Position numbers and translations under genes: made by a program. Below, piece by piece: positions 8,142-16,387 of a stretch of DNA of 64,000 bases. The notes under the pieces were generated by a model. That model had not been told where the DNA came from. It did not search any database and worked only from the letters and a program-made list of their open reading frames with translations. Every line of letters begins with the position of its first letter. Position 1 is the first letter of the stretch. This DNA is from Bin5 sp965208965 (GTDB lineage: Bacteria > Chloroflexota > Anaerolineae > Caldilineales > Caldilineaceae). The stretch spans positions 3,348,001-3,412,000 of the forward strand of contig OZ242384.1 of assembly GCA_965208965.1 (NCBI GenBank). The letters run 5' to 3'.

Positions 8142-9284
8142 TTATTCGCCGCCCTCCACAAGCTCGACCTCTATGGGTGTGTAGCTGTCGCCCATCAGGT
8201 CGCCTTCCAGCAGCTCGAGGGCCGCTTCAGCCAGGTCCGCGCGAAATGCGCCTTCGGTGGGCACATCGGCAATGACGCCGCCGTCAACGGACACCTGCAC
8301 GGTCTGGTCCCACAGGGCCTGATCCATCACGCCGATTCCGGCCGGCGAAGGCCAGATCAGCTGGTTGATCTCGTTCAGCTGCCAGGTCATGTGGCTACGG
8401 CCGAGCGTGGGGCCATTGTCGAGGACAACCTCTACACAGGCGTCAAAGTTGTCGCGGCAGAACAGCCAGCCTTTGAAGCTGGCGGCAAGGAAGCGAATCG
8501 CAATGTCCTCATTGCCCTCCTCCGCCAGCCAGGCCTCGCGGGCGAAGACATGGTCCTGCAACATGGCGGTGCCGACGTCGTTGAAGTCGATGACCACCAG
8601 ATCGGACGGCTGATAGAGCTCGCCGGTCTCCGGGTTGACGGCCTCCAACACCTGGGCGTACTCGTTGTAGATCATGGCCTGGGCCGCGTCGAGCTCCCGG
8701 TTGAGCAGGGCCAGCATGTCAAAGCTCTGCTGGATGATGGTAACGTTGTCCGGGTTGTTGGGGTCGATGCCTTCAGCTCGCATCGCCACGAAAAGCTCAT
8801 GTTCATTGCCGAATCCCCAGGTTCCGACCTTCTTGCCCGCCATATCGGCGATGGATTCAATCGGGGCGTCGGCCCACGAGACCTCGAGTGTACCGCTGCG
8901 CTGGAATACCTGAGCGATATTCACCAGATCGGCGCCTTCAGCCCGTGATGCCAACACCTTGGGCACCCAGGCAAGACCGAACTCAGCCTGGCCGGAGGCG
9001 ACCACTTGCTGGGGAACGATGTCTACCGCGCCTTCGAGGATGGTCACGTCCAGGCATTGCTCCGCATAGAAGCCCTGATCGACGGCGGCAAAATAGCCGG
9101 CGAACTGTGACTGGGTCACCCACTGGAGTTGCAACTTGACGGCGGTCGTTTCGGCACAACCCGCGTCGCCAGACGCCTGCTCCGCGCCGGACTCCATTGC
9201 CGGAACGGCCGGCGCGGCGCACGCAGCCAAAATCAGTGCGAGAAGCAGGCAACCGGTCAAATACAGAGATTTTCGGTTTTTCAT
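8142..9284 (-). CDS. ABC transporter substrate-binding lipoprotein, NMT1/SsuA type
   Basis: 380 residues. Lipoprotein signal ends in LILAAC (Cys22). The mature part has the NMT1/THI5-like fold: VKLQLQWVTQSQFAGYFAAVDQGFYAEQCLDVTIL, then IVPQQVVASGQAEFGLAWVP and GKKVGTWGFGNEHELF. This family binds pyrimidines (hydroxymethylpyrimidine, ThiY), riboflavin precursors, sulfonates or nitrate-like ligands outside the membrane. The ATG has a strong GGGAGGA Shine-Dalgarno. It follows a permease and an ATPase gene on the same strand. With dihydropyrimidinase and beta-ureidopropionase genes nearby, a cyclic ureide or pyrimidine ligand is the best inference. The family alone does not prove it. Confidence 0.88.
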   Translation of the reverse strand: MKNRKSLYLTGCLLLALILAACAAPAVPAMESGAEQASGDAGCAETTAVKLQLQWVTQSQFAGYFAAVDQGFYAEQCLDVTILEGAVDIVPQQVVASGQAEFGLAWVPKVLASRAEGADLVNIAQVFQRSGTLEVSWADAPIESIADMAGKKVGTWGFGNEHELFVAMRAEGIDPNNPDNVTIIQQSFDMLALLNRELDAAQAMIYNEYAQVLEAVNPETGELYQPSDLVVIDFNDVGTAMLQDHVFAREAWLAEEGNEDIAIRFLAASFKGWLFCRDNFDACVEVVLDNGPTLGRSHMTWQLNEINQLIWPSPAGIGVMDQALWDQTVQVSVDGGVIADVPTEGAFRADLAEAALELLEGDLMGDSYTPIEVELVEGGE

Positions 9285-9326
9285 GAGATCCTCCCAATGA
9301 ACTGTGGTCGCGTTAGACGGTTCTTA

Positions 9327-10274
9327 CTATGCGCGGAAAGTCGGATGCCAGGGTAGGGCGAGCCGTTCCGCAAGCAGGATGACGAGATAGATGGTTATGC
9401 CGATCAGACAAGCGACAATAATGGCGGCCCAAGCCGACGCGAAACGAAATAACGCAGCCTCCTGGGTAATGAAGACGCCCAGGGCAATGCGGGGACCGCC
9501 AAAATACTCGCCGACGATTGCCCCGATCATTGCGAGCGCCCCCGCTACCTTCAGGCCGCTAAACAGTGAAGGCAGCGCGTTTGGGATCCGCAGCTTTAGC
9601 AGGATTTCGGAGTCGCTGGCGGCATAGGAGTGCATCAGTTCCAGCGAACGGCTATCGACCGAAATCAGTCCGCGCAAGGTATTGATCATGATGGGGAAGA
9701 AGATCATCACCGTCACGATCGCCATTTTGGAAAACGGATTATCGATGCCAAACCAGTTGTTCATGATCGGCGCAAAGGCGATAATCGGCATCGAGTTGGC
9801 CGCGATGGCGAAGGGAAGCAGGGCCTCGCGCGAGGCGGTCCAACGCGTCGTAGCAAGGGCAACGGCAACGCCTGCCAGTGTGCCCATGGCCATTCCGCCC
9901 AGCGCCTCTTTCAACGTGAACCAGCTGGCAGCCAGGATTGGCGTCAGGTTGCTTCCCCGCACAACCGAAACGCTGCGACCCCCAATCGGAAACTCCACCC
10001 AGCGGGCGTTCTGTAAGTTCTCCTCGATTTCCGGTGTCGGCCGGCCGGGCAAGACAACGAAAAAACGGTTACCCAAGGTGAGCTCCGTGCCGGACTCCCC
10101 TGTAGACTCCGTCCCGCCGGTAACGACAACCTGAGCGAGATTGCCCACGATGGCCGACGGCTTTGGCAGCAAAAACTGCTGAATGTTGAAGGCCGTTACG
10201 AGCGTCTCCCATAAGATTACAAGCGCAACGAGAATCAAGAGCGGCGCCCAGACGCGTTGCCTGCTCTCGCTCAT
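9327..10274 (-). CDS. ABC transporter permease, SsuC/ThiX type
   Basis: 315 residues, binding-protein-dependent inner-membrane component. One N-terminal TM helix (LLILVALVILWETLVTAF) is followed by an unusual extracytoplasmic segment of roughly 75-80 residues rich in Gly/Thr/Glu. The canonical TM core comes next, with the EAA loop (ELMHSYAASDSEILLKLRIPNALPSLFSGL) that docks on the ATPase. SsuC/TauC permeases are usually near 250-280 residues, so the loop is an extension. The ATG overlaps the TGA of the upstream ATPase gene (ATGA), showing translational coupling. It works with the binding protein at 8142 and presumably shares the ATPase with the permease at 13099. Confidence 0.88.
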   Translation of the reverse strand: MSESRQRVWAPLLILVALVILWETLVTAFNIQQFLLPKPSAIVGNLAQVVVTGGTESTGESGTELTLGNRFFVVLPGRPTPEIEENLQNARWVEFPIGGRSVSVVRGSNLTPILAASWFTLKEALGGMAMGTLAGVAVALATTRWTASREALLPFAIAANSMPIIAFAPIMNNWFGIDNPFSKMAIVTVMIFFPIMINTLRGLISVDSRSLELMHSYAASDSEILLKLRIPNALPSLFSGLKVAGALAMIGAIVGEYFGGPRIALGVFITQEAALFRFASAWAAIIVACLIGITIYLVILLAERLALPWHPTFRA

Positions 10275-11074
10275 GCCGACACCTGGCTGGCTTCCCGACC
10301 ACCTTCGCTGATACGCAGGGCATCCCTTACTTCAGTCTCCAGCTCGAAGAAGCGAACCTTACTACGCGATTCCGAATTCCGGGGGTGGGGCAGGTCTATG
10401 GCGATATCGGCAGTGATACGTCCGGGGCGGGCGGACATTACGATCACCCTCGTTGAAAGAAAAACGGCTTCGGTGATACTGTGCGTGACGAATAGCACTG
10501 TGGTGTCGGTTTTGCGCCAGATGTTGAGAAGCTCCAAGTTGAGCCGCTCGCGCGTCATTTCATCAAGTGCGCCGAACGGCTCGTCCATCAGCAGTATCGA
10601 TGGTTCAAAAGAGAGCGCGCGGGCGATAGCTACCCTCTGTTGCATGCCGCCAGACAGTTGCCAGGGATAGTGTGCGGCAAAGTCGGTCAGCTCCACCAGC
10701 TCCAACATGGCCTGCGTGCGCCGGTCTTTTTCTGTGCGGCTGAACTGCATCAACTCCAAGGGAAGCTGTACATTCTTCGCCACAGTACGCCAGTCGTAAA
10801 GCGTGGCTGCCTGGAAAACGATTCCGTAGTCCTGATCGAGGCGGGCCTGGCGGGCGCTCTTCCCGTTGATAGTCGTGTCGCCTGATGACGGCTGAATCAG
10901 GTCACCCACAACGCGCAGGAGGGTCGACTTGCCGCAGCCGGACGGCCCGATCAGCGAAACGAAGTCGTTTTGCTCAATCTGCAGGTTGATTTCCTGGAGC
11001 GCCTGGACCTGGTCTTCGGCGCCTTCTCCAAAGATCTTACCGACGTTTTCGAGAACGACAACGGGTTCGGTCAT
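10271..11074 (-). CDS. ABC transporter ATP-binding protein, SsuB/TauB/NrtD type
   Basis: 267 residues. Walker A GPSGCGKST (about residue 43), Q-loop FQAATLYDWRTV, signature LSGGMQQRVAIARAL, Walker B ILLMDEPFGALDEMTR and H-loop VTHSITEAVFLSTRV are all intact. The pattern is that of the nitrate/sulfonate/taurine/pyrimidine importer ATPases. First gene of the ATPase-permease-binding protein operon, read divergently from the sulfatase gene. It is the only importer-type ATPase in this part of the window, so it probably energises both nearby permeases (9327 and 13099). Confidence 0.9.
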   Translation of the reverse strand: MTEPVVVLENVGKIFGEGAEDQVQALQEINLQIEQNDFVSLIGPSGCGKSTLLRVVGDLIQPSSGDTTINGKSARQARLDQDYGIVFQAATLYDWRTVAKNVQLPLELMQFSRTEKDRRTQAMLELVELTDFAAHYPWQLSGGMQQRVAIARALSFEPSILLMDEPFGALDEMTRERLNLELLNIWRKTDTTVLFVTHSITEAVFLSTRVIVMSARPGRITADIAIDLPHPRNSESRSKVRFFELETEVRDALRISEGGREASQVSA

Positions 11075-11589
11075 GTGTGAACTCTACACGGAAGGGGCGG
11101 CTGGAACAGATCTGTGTAGTCGGATTCAGAGGTGGTGTCGATTGTAGCATACGCATTGCGAGGAAGGCAATCTCAGAAAAGCACACCTGTTTGGCCTCAA
11201 ACGACTGCCGGCGACCGAATGTTCCGACAGGCAATCAAGATGTCTGAGCGGCCATGCAAGGCCCAAAATCTCTTCCCTTTACAACCTCAGTTTTAGTGCC
11301 AAACGGGAGGCAAGCAGGTCCAATTCACGAGGTCGGATTATGAATTCCTGTTTGAAAGGGGAAGAACCAGGAACGGCGACGCAGCCGGTTTACAATGTGT
11401 GAGGATCGGTCTGATAATGTATTCTGTCCAAAGGGCGCCAGACACCGGAAAAAGGCTGATCCACATCGAGTATCTCACGGAACCGGCAGGCAGGTTCGCG
11501 GCCGCGGCGGTCAACGCGATTGCGATCCTGCCTGATGTCCGGGCCTTGTTCCACTATTGATTCGTCAAAAGAATGAAGGAGATGCCGCC
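11075..11589. other. Divergent intergenic region between ABC operon and sulfatase
   Basis: 515 bp without a convincing gene. The left part carries a candidate minus-strand promoter (11141-11170). The right part contains a 47-codon frame on the plus strand (ATG 11417 to TGA 11558-11560) ending just before the sulfatase Shine-Dalgarno; its product resembles nothing I know and it has no ribosome-binding site, so it is not called. No terminator or recognisable operator was seen. Confidence 0.5.
11141..11170 (-). promoter_or_regulatory. Candidate extended -10 promoter for the ABC importer operon
   Basis: Read on the minus strand: TTGCCT (-35, 11170-11165), an 18-bp spacer ending in TGC, then TACAAT (-10, 11146-11141). 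The TGn before the hexamer makes an extended -10. It is about 67 bp upstream of the ATPase start codon. Confidence 0.45.
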
Positions 11590-13077
11590 ATGCCTGACAG
11601 ATTGCCGCACATTCTGATTTTCAACCCGGACCAGTGGCGGGGTGACGTGCTGGGCCACATGGGCAACCCCGGGGCGGTTACGCCTGTTCTGGACCGTTTT
11701 GCGCACTCGGAAGGTGTTTCCTTCGCAAATGCCTTCTGCCAGAATCCGGTCTGTACGCCGAGCCGGTGCTCGTTCATGACCGGCTGGTATCCTCACGTGC
11801 GCGGCCACAGAACCATGTTCCACATGCTGCGCCCGGACGAACCAATGCTCCTGCGGACTCTACGCCGCAACGGCTACCATGTCTGGTGGGGCGGCAAGAA
11901 TGATGTCGTCCCGGCCCAAAACGGTTACACGGACTACTGTGACGTGAAGTATGTCCCGCCCCGACCGGACCGTCTCTCAACGAACCCGCACCAGCTGGCA
12001 GAGTGGCGAGGCGACCCGGACGGCGACAACTACTACTCCTTCTACGTAGGCCGGAGCGAGATTCCTGCTGGCGAGACCGTGGCCTATGACTCCGACTGGG
12101 CCATGGTAGAAGGCGCGATCGAGCAGATCAGAGACACGCCGCCGGACCAGCCGCTCTGCCTATATCTTCCTCTCTCCTACCCACACCCGCCCTACGCGGT
12201 CGAGGATCCCTGGTACAGCCAGATCGACCCGGCTTCCATTCCTGACCGCACACCGACACCGGATGGCGCCGCAGGCGGTTGGGACAGCTATCCCAGCCTG
12301 ATGAAAGGGATATATGACGGTCAGCAGATGCAGGGTTGGTCGGAGCAGCGGCTGCGGGAGTTAAGGCGCACCTATTATGGGATGTGCGCGCGCGTGGACC
12401 ACCAGTTCGGCATGGTGCTGAAGGCGCTGAAAGAGGCCGGCATGTACGACGACACACTCGTCTTCTTCTTCTCCGATCACGGAGACTTCACCGGAGATTA
12501 CGGTCTTGTCGAGAAGACACAGAACACTTTTCAAGACTGTCTGACGCGTGTTCCGATGCTGGTAAAGCCGCCTGCCGGAACCCCTGTGGCACCGCGCGTC
12601 TCCAACGCTTTAGTGGAACTGATCGATTTCCCGGCAACGGTGTACGCGCTCACCGGAATCGAGGCGGGGTATGATCATTTCGGCCGTTCTCTGCTTCCCC
12701 TGCTCGCCGGAGAGACCGATTCCCACCGCGATGCCGTCTTCTGCGAGGGGGGCCGCCGGCAAGGAGAGCGCCAGTGCATGGAGCTGGAAAGCAACGCGCG
12801 GCCGGGTTTCCTTTACTGGCCGCGTCTGCGCCATCAGATAGGCGAAGGGCCTGAGCACACGAAAGCAGCGATGTGCCGAACCGCCGATCACAAGTACGTC
12901 AAACGTTTCTACGAGCAGGACGAACTCTACGATCTGAGAGCAGACCCGAGGGAGACGCGCAATCTTATCGATGCCCCGGCATATGGGGATGTGCTGGGGT
13001 CGCTCAAAGAGCGCATGCTGCACTGGTACATGGAAACCAGCGATGTGGTGCCGCACGAGACGGACATGCGGAGGTGA
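11590..13077 (+). CDS. Sulfatase (alkaline-phosphatase superfamily)
   Basis: 495 residues from the ATG at 11590, preceded by AAGGAG with 8-nt spacing. The formylglycine signature C-T-P-S-R lies at residues 55-59, so Cys55 would be oxidised by a formylglycine-generating enzyme. The N-terminal metal ligands appear as FNPDQWRGD, and FFFSDHGDFTGDYG supplies the late Asp-His pair. CRTADHKYVKRF and the ELYDLRADPRETRNL tail are typical of choline-sulfatase/arylsulfatase-like proteins. No signal peptide is visible, so it should act in the cytoplasm on a small sulfate ester. Only plus-strand gene between two parts of the minus-strand importer/catabolic block; no sulfatase-maturing enzyme is in the window. 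Confidence 0.9.
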   Translation: MPDRLPHILIFNPDQWRGDVLGHMGNPGAVTPVLDRFAHSEGVSFANAFCQNPVCTPSRCSFMTGWYPHVRGHRTMFHMLRPDEPMLLRTLRRNGYHVWWGGKNDVVPAQNGYTDYCDVKYVPPRPDRLSTNPHQLAEWRGDPDGDNYYSFYVGRSEIPAGETVAYDSDWAMVEGAIEQIRDTPPDQPLCLYLPLSYPHPPYAVEDPWYSQIDPASIPDRTPTPDGAAGGWDSYPSLMKGIYDGQQMQGWSEQRLRELRRTYYGMCARVDHQFGMVLKALKEAGMYDDTLVFFFSDHGDFTGDYGLVEKTQNTFQDCLTRVPMLVKPPAGTPVAPRVSNALVELIDFPATVYALTGIEAGYDHFGRSLLPLLAGETDSHRDAVFCEGGRRQGERQCMELESNARPGFLYWPRLRHQIGEGPEHTKAAMCRTADHKYVKRFYEQDELYDLRADPRETRNLIDAPAYGDVLGSLKERMLHWYMETSDVVPHETDMRR

Positions 13078-13098
13078 AACCGGATCGCGACCGCGGAT

Positions 13099-14016
13099 TC
13101 ATGAATCGGCGACCTGCTTGCGGACGATCATGCGTTCCAACAAGGAGATGACGAGGAAGAAGCTCATGCCGGTGAGCGAGGCGAAGAGAATCGCAGCCCA
13201 CAGTTTTTCCGGCCCGGTCATGTAGTATTGGTTGAAGTTGAGGATGACCCTTCCAAGGCCGTCGGCGATGCCGCTGGGCAGCTCACCGATGATTGCGCCA
13301 ACCACGCTGGCCGTGGCCGAGACCTTTAGCGCAGTAAAGATGTAAGGAAGGGCGGCCGGGACCCTTAGTTTCCAGAGAATGTCCCATTTTGTTGCTGCGT
13401 ATGAGTGCATCAACTCGACTGCAGTCGGCTCCGGTGAGCGGAGACCCTGCAAGGTATTGATGGTTACGGGAAAGAAAGTCAGGTAGGCAGCGATTACCGC
13501 AACGGAGAACCAGCTGCCGCCCAGCCAGATGACGACCATCGGGGCGATCGCCAGCAGAGGAACGGTCTGCGACGCCACGACATAGGGCAGCAGGCCTCGC
13601 TCCAGCAGCCCTGAGTGGGCGAAGAGGACCCCCAGGGCGAAACCGAGACATCCGCCGAAGAGGAAACCGAACACGGCCTCCTGCAAGGTAAAGAGCGACG
13701 CCCGCAGCAGAATCGTCAGGAGAATGGTATCGCTGCCGCGCCTCGGCGGCTCGAAAATCGTCTGAAAAATGTCCCAAACGTGCGGCATGGCCCGGTCGTC
13801 GGCGCGCACCGGCAGCTCCAGTTCACAAAGCCCAACGGAACCGCACAGAATACCGACCGGCTTGCCGGTTTCCGCCTGGGCCGGCACGGTGCCCCGCAAG
13901 TACGCGCCTCCCGGGGCGCCCAACAGCTTGTAGGCCTCCCACAGCAGCGCCAGCAGCAGGACGATCAGAATGAAATAGCGGACTGCACTGAGCGATGACA
14001 GTCTGTCAAATTTCAC
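13099..14016 (-). CDS. ABC transporter permease, SsuC/ThiX type (second)
   Basis: 305 residues starting at GTG 14016, which overlaps the TGA of the dihydropyrimidinase gene (GTGA). One N-terminal TM helix (YFILIVLLLALLWEAYKLL) is followed by a roughly 90-residue extracytoplasmic loop containing two Cys about 7 residues apart (ILCGSVGLCELEL). The permease core carries the EAA loop ELMHSYAATKWDILWKLRVPAALPYIFTALK. It resembles the permease at 9327 in layout but not closely in sequence. No ATPase or binding protein adjoins it, so it probably pairs with the importer components at 8142-11074. Co-transcription with dihydropyrimidinase and beta-ureidopropionase points to uptake of their substrate. 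Confidence 0.87.
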   Translation of the reverse strand: MKFDRLSSLSAVRYFILIVLLLALLWEAYKLLGAPGGAYLRGTVPAQAETGKPVGILCGSVGLCELELPVRADDRAMPHVWDIFQTIFEPPRRGSDTILLTILLRASLFTLQEAVFGFLFGGCLGFALGVLFAHSGLLERGLLPYVVASQTVPLLAIAPMVVIWLGGSWFSVAVIAAYLTFFPVTINTLQGLRSPEPTAVELMHSYAATKWDILWKLRVPAALPYIFTALKVSATASVVGAIIGELPSGIADGLGRVILNFNQYYMTGPEKLWAAILFASLTGMSFFLVISLLERMIVRKQVADS

Positions 14017-15419
14017 AATACCTCCGCAAAGGGTTTCCGCCGCAGGAAGCGCCCACCGCCTGCAGCGCCCAGCCAGTCGTCCCCGTCCACAATAACCTGC
14101 CCGCGCAGCAGCACCTTCTCCGGCCAGCCCCGCACCTGCATGCCTTCGTAGACGTTATAGTCCGTGTTCATATGGTGTGTGGCCGCGGAAATGGTATGCT
14201 CCTTGTCCGCATCCCAGATGACAATGTCGGCATCGGAGCCGACCGCGATCGTACCTTTGCGAGGATAGAGGCCAAATATCTTGGCCGGATTGGTGCTTGC
14301 AATCTCGACAAAGCGGTTGGCGCTGTAATGGCCGCCGCCTACGCCTGCATGCCACATCACCGGCATTCGGTCCTCGATGCCAGGCATGCCGTTGGGAATC
14401 TGGTGAAAGCCTTCCATGCCCAACTCCTTGCCGGCAATTCGTCCCTGGACGCCGCCCTCGTACCAGAAGGGGCAGTGGTCGGTGGAGACCGCCTGCAGGC
14501 TACCATCCGCCAGCGCCTTCCACAGAAAGACGGCATCCTTGGGCTGCCGAACCGGCGGCGAGCAGACGTACTTGGCCCCCTCGTAACCGGGCCTGGCCAG
14601 GTCCTCCTCAAAGACAAAGAGATACTGTGTGCATGTTTCCCCCATCACGGGAAAGCCTTTTGCCCTGCCCAGCGCCAGCTGCTCGAGTGCCTCCTCGCAG
14701 GTCATGTGGACCACGTAGAGAGATGCGCCGCTGATACCCGACAGCGCGACGGCCCGCCCGGTCGCCTCGGCTTCCGCCATGGCGGGGTGGGCCGTCGCAT
14801 GGTATTTGGGCGCCGTCTTGCCTTCAGCGAGGAGCCTCTTTGTCAAGTCGGCTATTACATCGCCGTTTTCTGCATGGACCATCACCAGCAGCCCGCGTTG
14901 CGCGGCAACCTGCATTGCGCGAAACAGCGTCGTGTCGTTGACCTGGAAGAGCCCCTTATAGGCCATGAAGAGCTTGAGACTGGTGATTCCCTCGTCAACG
15001 ACGGATGGGATTTCCGCCATGACGTCGTCGCGCAGGTCGGTGATCGCGACATGAAATCCGTAGTCGATCGCCGCCTTGCCGGCGGCCTTTGCGTGCCAGG
15101 TTTCGATGCCCTCCTTGAGCGTGCCGCCGACCGGCTGGATGACGAAGTCGATGTGGGTTGTGGTTGCGCCGAATGCCGCGGCGCGATGGCCGGTGAAGAA
15201 GTCGTCCGAAGAAACGGTCCCGCCGAAAGGCAGCTCCAGGTGCGTATGAACGTCAATTCCGCCGGGCAGCAGGAGTCTGTCTTCGGCGTCGATCACATGC
15301 GCGCCCTCAGTGGGCAGATCGAGGCCGATCAAGGCGACCTTTTCGTCCTCAATCAGGAGGTCGGCGCGCACACTGTCGGCGGCCGTGACTACTGTTCCGT
15401 TCTTGATTACAGTTGGCAT
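14013..15419 (-). CDS. Dihydropyrimidinase / D-hydantoinase
   Basis: 468 residues from the ATG at 15419 (AGGAAGGAG just upstream). Cyclic amidohydrolase with a binuclear metal site: GGIDVHTHLELPFGG gives His58 and His60, ITSLKLFMAYKG gives the carboxylated Lys149 (near residue 150 as in known hydantoinases), VMVHAENGDV gives the next His. STDHCPF and GMPGIEDRMPVM are typical family segments. It opens dihydrouracil, dihydrothymine or hydantoin to N-carbamoyl amino acids. Gene order beta-ureidopropionase, dihydropyrimidinase, permease puts steps two and three of reductive pyrimidine breakdown in one operon. A dihydropyrimidine dehydrogenase is not in the window, so hydantoin or preformed dihydropyrimidine from outside is equally possible. 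Confidence 0.92.
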   Translation of the reverse strand: MPTVIKNGTVVTAADSVRADLLIEDEKVALIGLDLPTEGAHVIDAEDRLLLPGGIDVHTHLELPFGGTVSSDDFFTGHRAAAFGATTTHIDFVIQPVGGTLKEGIETWHAKAAGKAAIDYGFHVAITDLRDDVMAEIPSVVDEGITSLKLFMAYKGLFQVNDTTLFRAMQVAAQRGLLVMVHAENGDVIADLTKRLLAEGKTAPKYHATAHPAMAEAEATGRAVALSGISGASLYVVHMTCEEALEQLALGRAKGFPVMGETCTQYLFVFEEDLARPGYEGAKYVCSPPVRQPKDAVFLWKALADGSLQAVSTDHCPFWYEGGVQGRIAGKELGMEGFHQIPNGMPGIEDRMPVMWHAGVGGGHYSANRFVEIASTNPAKIFGLYPRKGTIAVGSDADIVIWDADKEHTISAATHHMNTDYNVYEGMQVRGWPEKVLLRGQVIVDGDDWLGAAGGGRFLRRKPFAEVL

Positions 15420-15497
15420 TTCGGGCTCCTTCCTGTCCGGCGGGCGGAATCGGCATACATCGGTAGGCAACTACATCCTAGGCTGGACGTGATGAAA

Positions 15498-16370
15498 TCA
15501 GGCGGCTACTATTGCGTCGTACATGTCGGGCCGGCGGTCGCGCAGAAACTGCCACATGTCCCGTACCTCTTTGATCAGATCCAGGTCCAGGTCACGTACT
15601 ATCAATTCCTCGGCGTACGGGTCGCCCTGTTCCGGCAGGTCATCGCGCTCTCCCAGCGTAGTCACAAACTCGCCGCGCGGCGTGCAGAAGTAGCTCTGGC
15701 CGTAGAAGTCGTTGTCGCCCAGCTCCGCTTCAACCCCGACACGGTTTATCGTGCCGACGAAGTAGCCGTTGGCGATGGCGTGGCTGGTCTGCTCGATGCG
15801 CCACAGGTGCTGCGAAAGGCCGCGTGAGGTAGCGGACGGGATGAAAACGATCTCGGCGCCGTTCAATCCCAGCATGCGCGCGCCTTCGGGGAAGTGGCGG
15901 TCGTAGCAGATGTAGACGCCCACCTTTCCCACGGCGGTGTCGAAGACAGGGTAGCCGAGATTACCCGGTCGAAAGTAGAACTTCTCCCAGAAACCGGGCA
16001 GGTGAGGCAGGTGCGTCTTGCGGTACTTGCCAAGATAGCTACCGTCCGCGTCGATTACGGCCGCCGTGTTGTAGTAGAGTCCAGGCTGATCCTGCTCATA
16101 CAAGGGAACAACCAGCACCATTGCGGTTTCGGCGGCCAGCCGCTGCATCCGCTCGGTGGTCGGCCCGTCCGGAATGCGCTCGGCGAGGCTGTACCAGTGT
16201 GGGTCCTGCACCTGGCAGAAGTAGGGCCCGTGGAAAAGCTCCTGAAAGCAGAAGATCTGTACGCCCTGCTCGGCCGCCTGCCGCGCGTACTTCTCGTGCT
16301 TCCGGATCATTGACTCCTGGTCGCCGCTCCAGGATGCCTGGAGCAACGCAGCGCGGACGGTGCGGGACAT
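15498..16370 (-). CDS. Nitrilase-superfamily N-carbamoyl amidohydrolase (beta-ureidopropionase-like)
   Basis: 290 residues from ATG 16370, with AGGAGG 6 nt upstream. The Glu-Lys-Cys triad of the C-N hydrolase superfamily is clear: Glu44 in CFQELFHGPYF, Lys118 in KYRKTHLPH, Cys155 in GVYICYDRHFPEGARML. HLPHLPGFWEKFYF and the CYDRHFPE box match beta-ureidopropionase and N-carbamoyl-D-amino-acid or N-carbamoylputrescine hydrolases. It would release CO2 and ammonia from the product of the dihydropyrimidinase encoded next. That neighbour makes beta-ureidopropionase/N-carbamoyl-amino-acid hydrolase the preferred reading. It starts only 17 bp after the stop of the restriction-modification gene. Confidence 0.88.
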   Translation of the reverse strand: MSRTVRAALLQASWSGDQESMIRKHEKYARQAAEQGVQIFCFQELFHGPYFCQVQDPHWYSLAERIPDGPTTERMQRLAAETAMVLVVPLYEQDQPGLYYNTAAVIDADGSYLGKYRKTHLPHLPGFWEKFYFRPGNLGYPVFDTAVGKVGVYICYDRHFPEGARMLGLNGAEIVFIPSATSRGLSQHLWRIEQTSHAIANGYFVGTINRVGVEAELGDNDFYGQSYFCTPRGEFVTTLGERDDLPEQGDPYAEELIVRDLDLDLIKEVRDMWQFLRDRRPDMYDAIVAA

Positions 16371-16387
16371 TTGAGGTCCTCCTGTCA

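Noticed and set aside
11163..11177. CTGAGA-like sequence on the minus strand upstream of the ABC importer, reminiscent of a TPP riboswitch
   Set aside because: Only that hexamer matches; the ACC, CTTGAACCTGATC and other conserved thi-box blocks are missing and it lies around the predicted -35.
11417..11560. A 47-codon frame just upstream of the sulfatase
   Set aside because: No Shine-Dalgarno, no known relative and its length is expected by chance in a G+C-rich gap.
13995..15827. A 610-codon plus-strand frame opposite the dihydropyrimidinase and nitrilase genes
   Set aside because: Same reason: it spans two real minus-strand genes and the gap between them, and its product has no recognisable domain.
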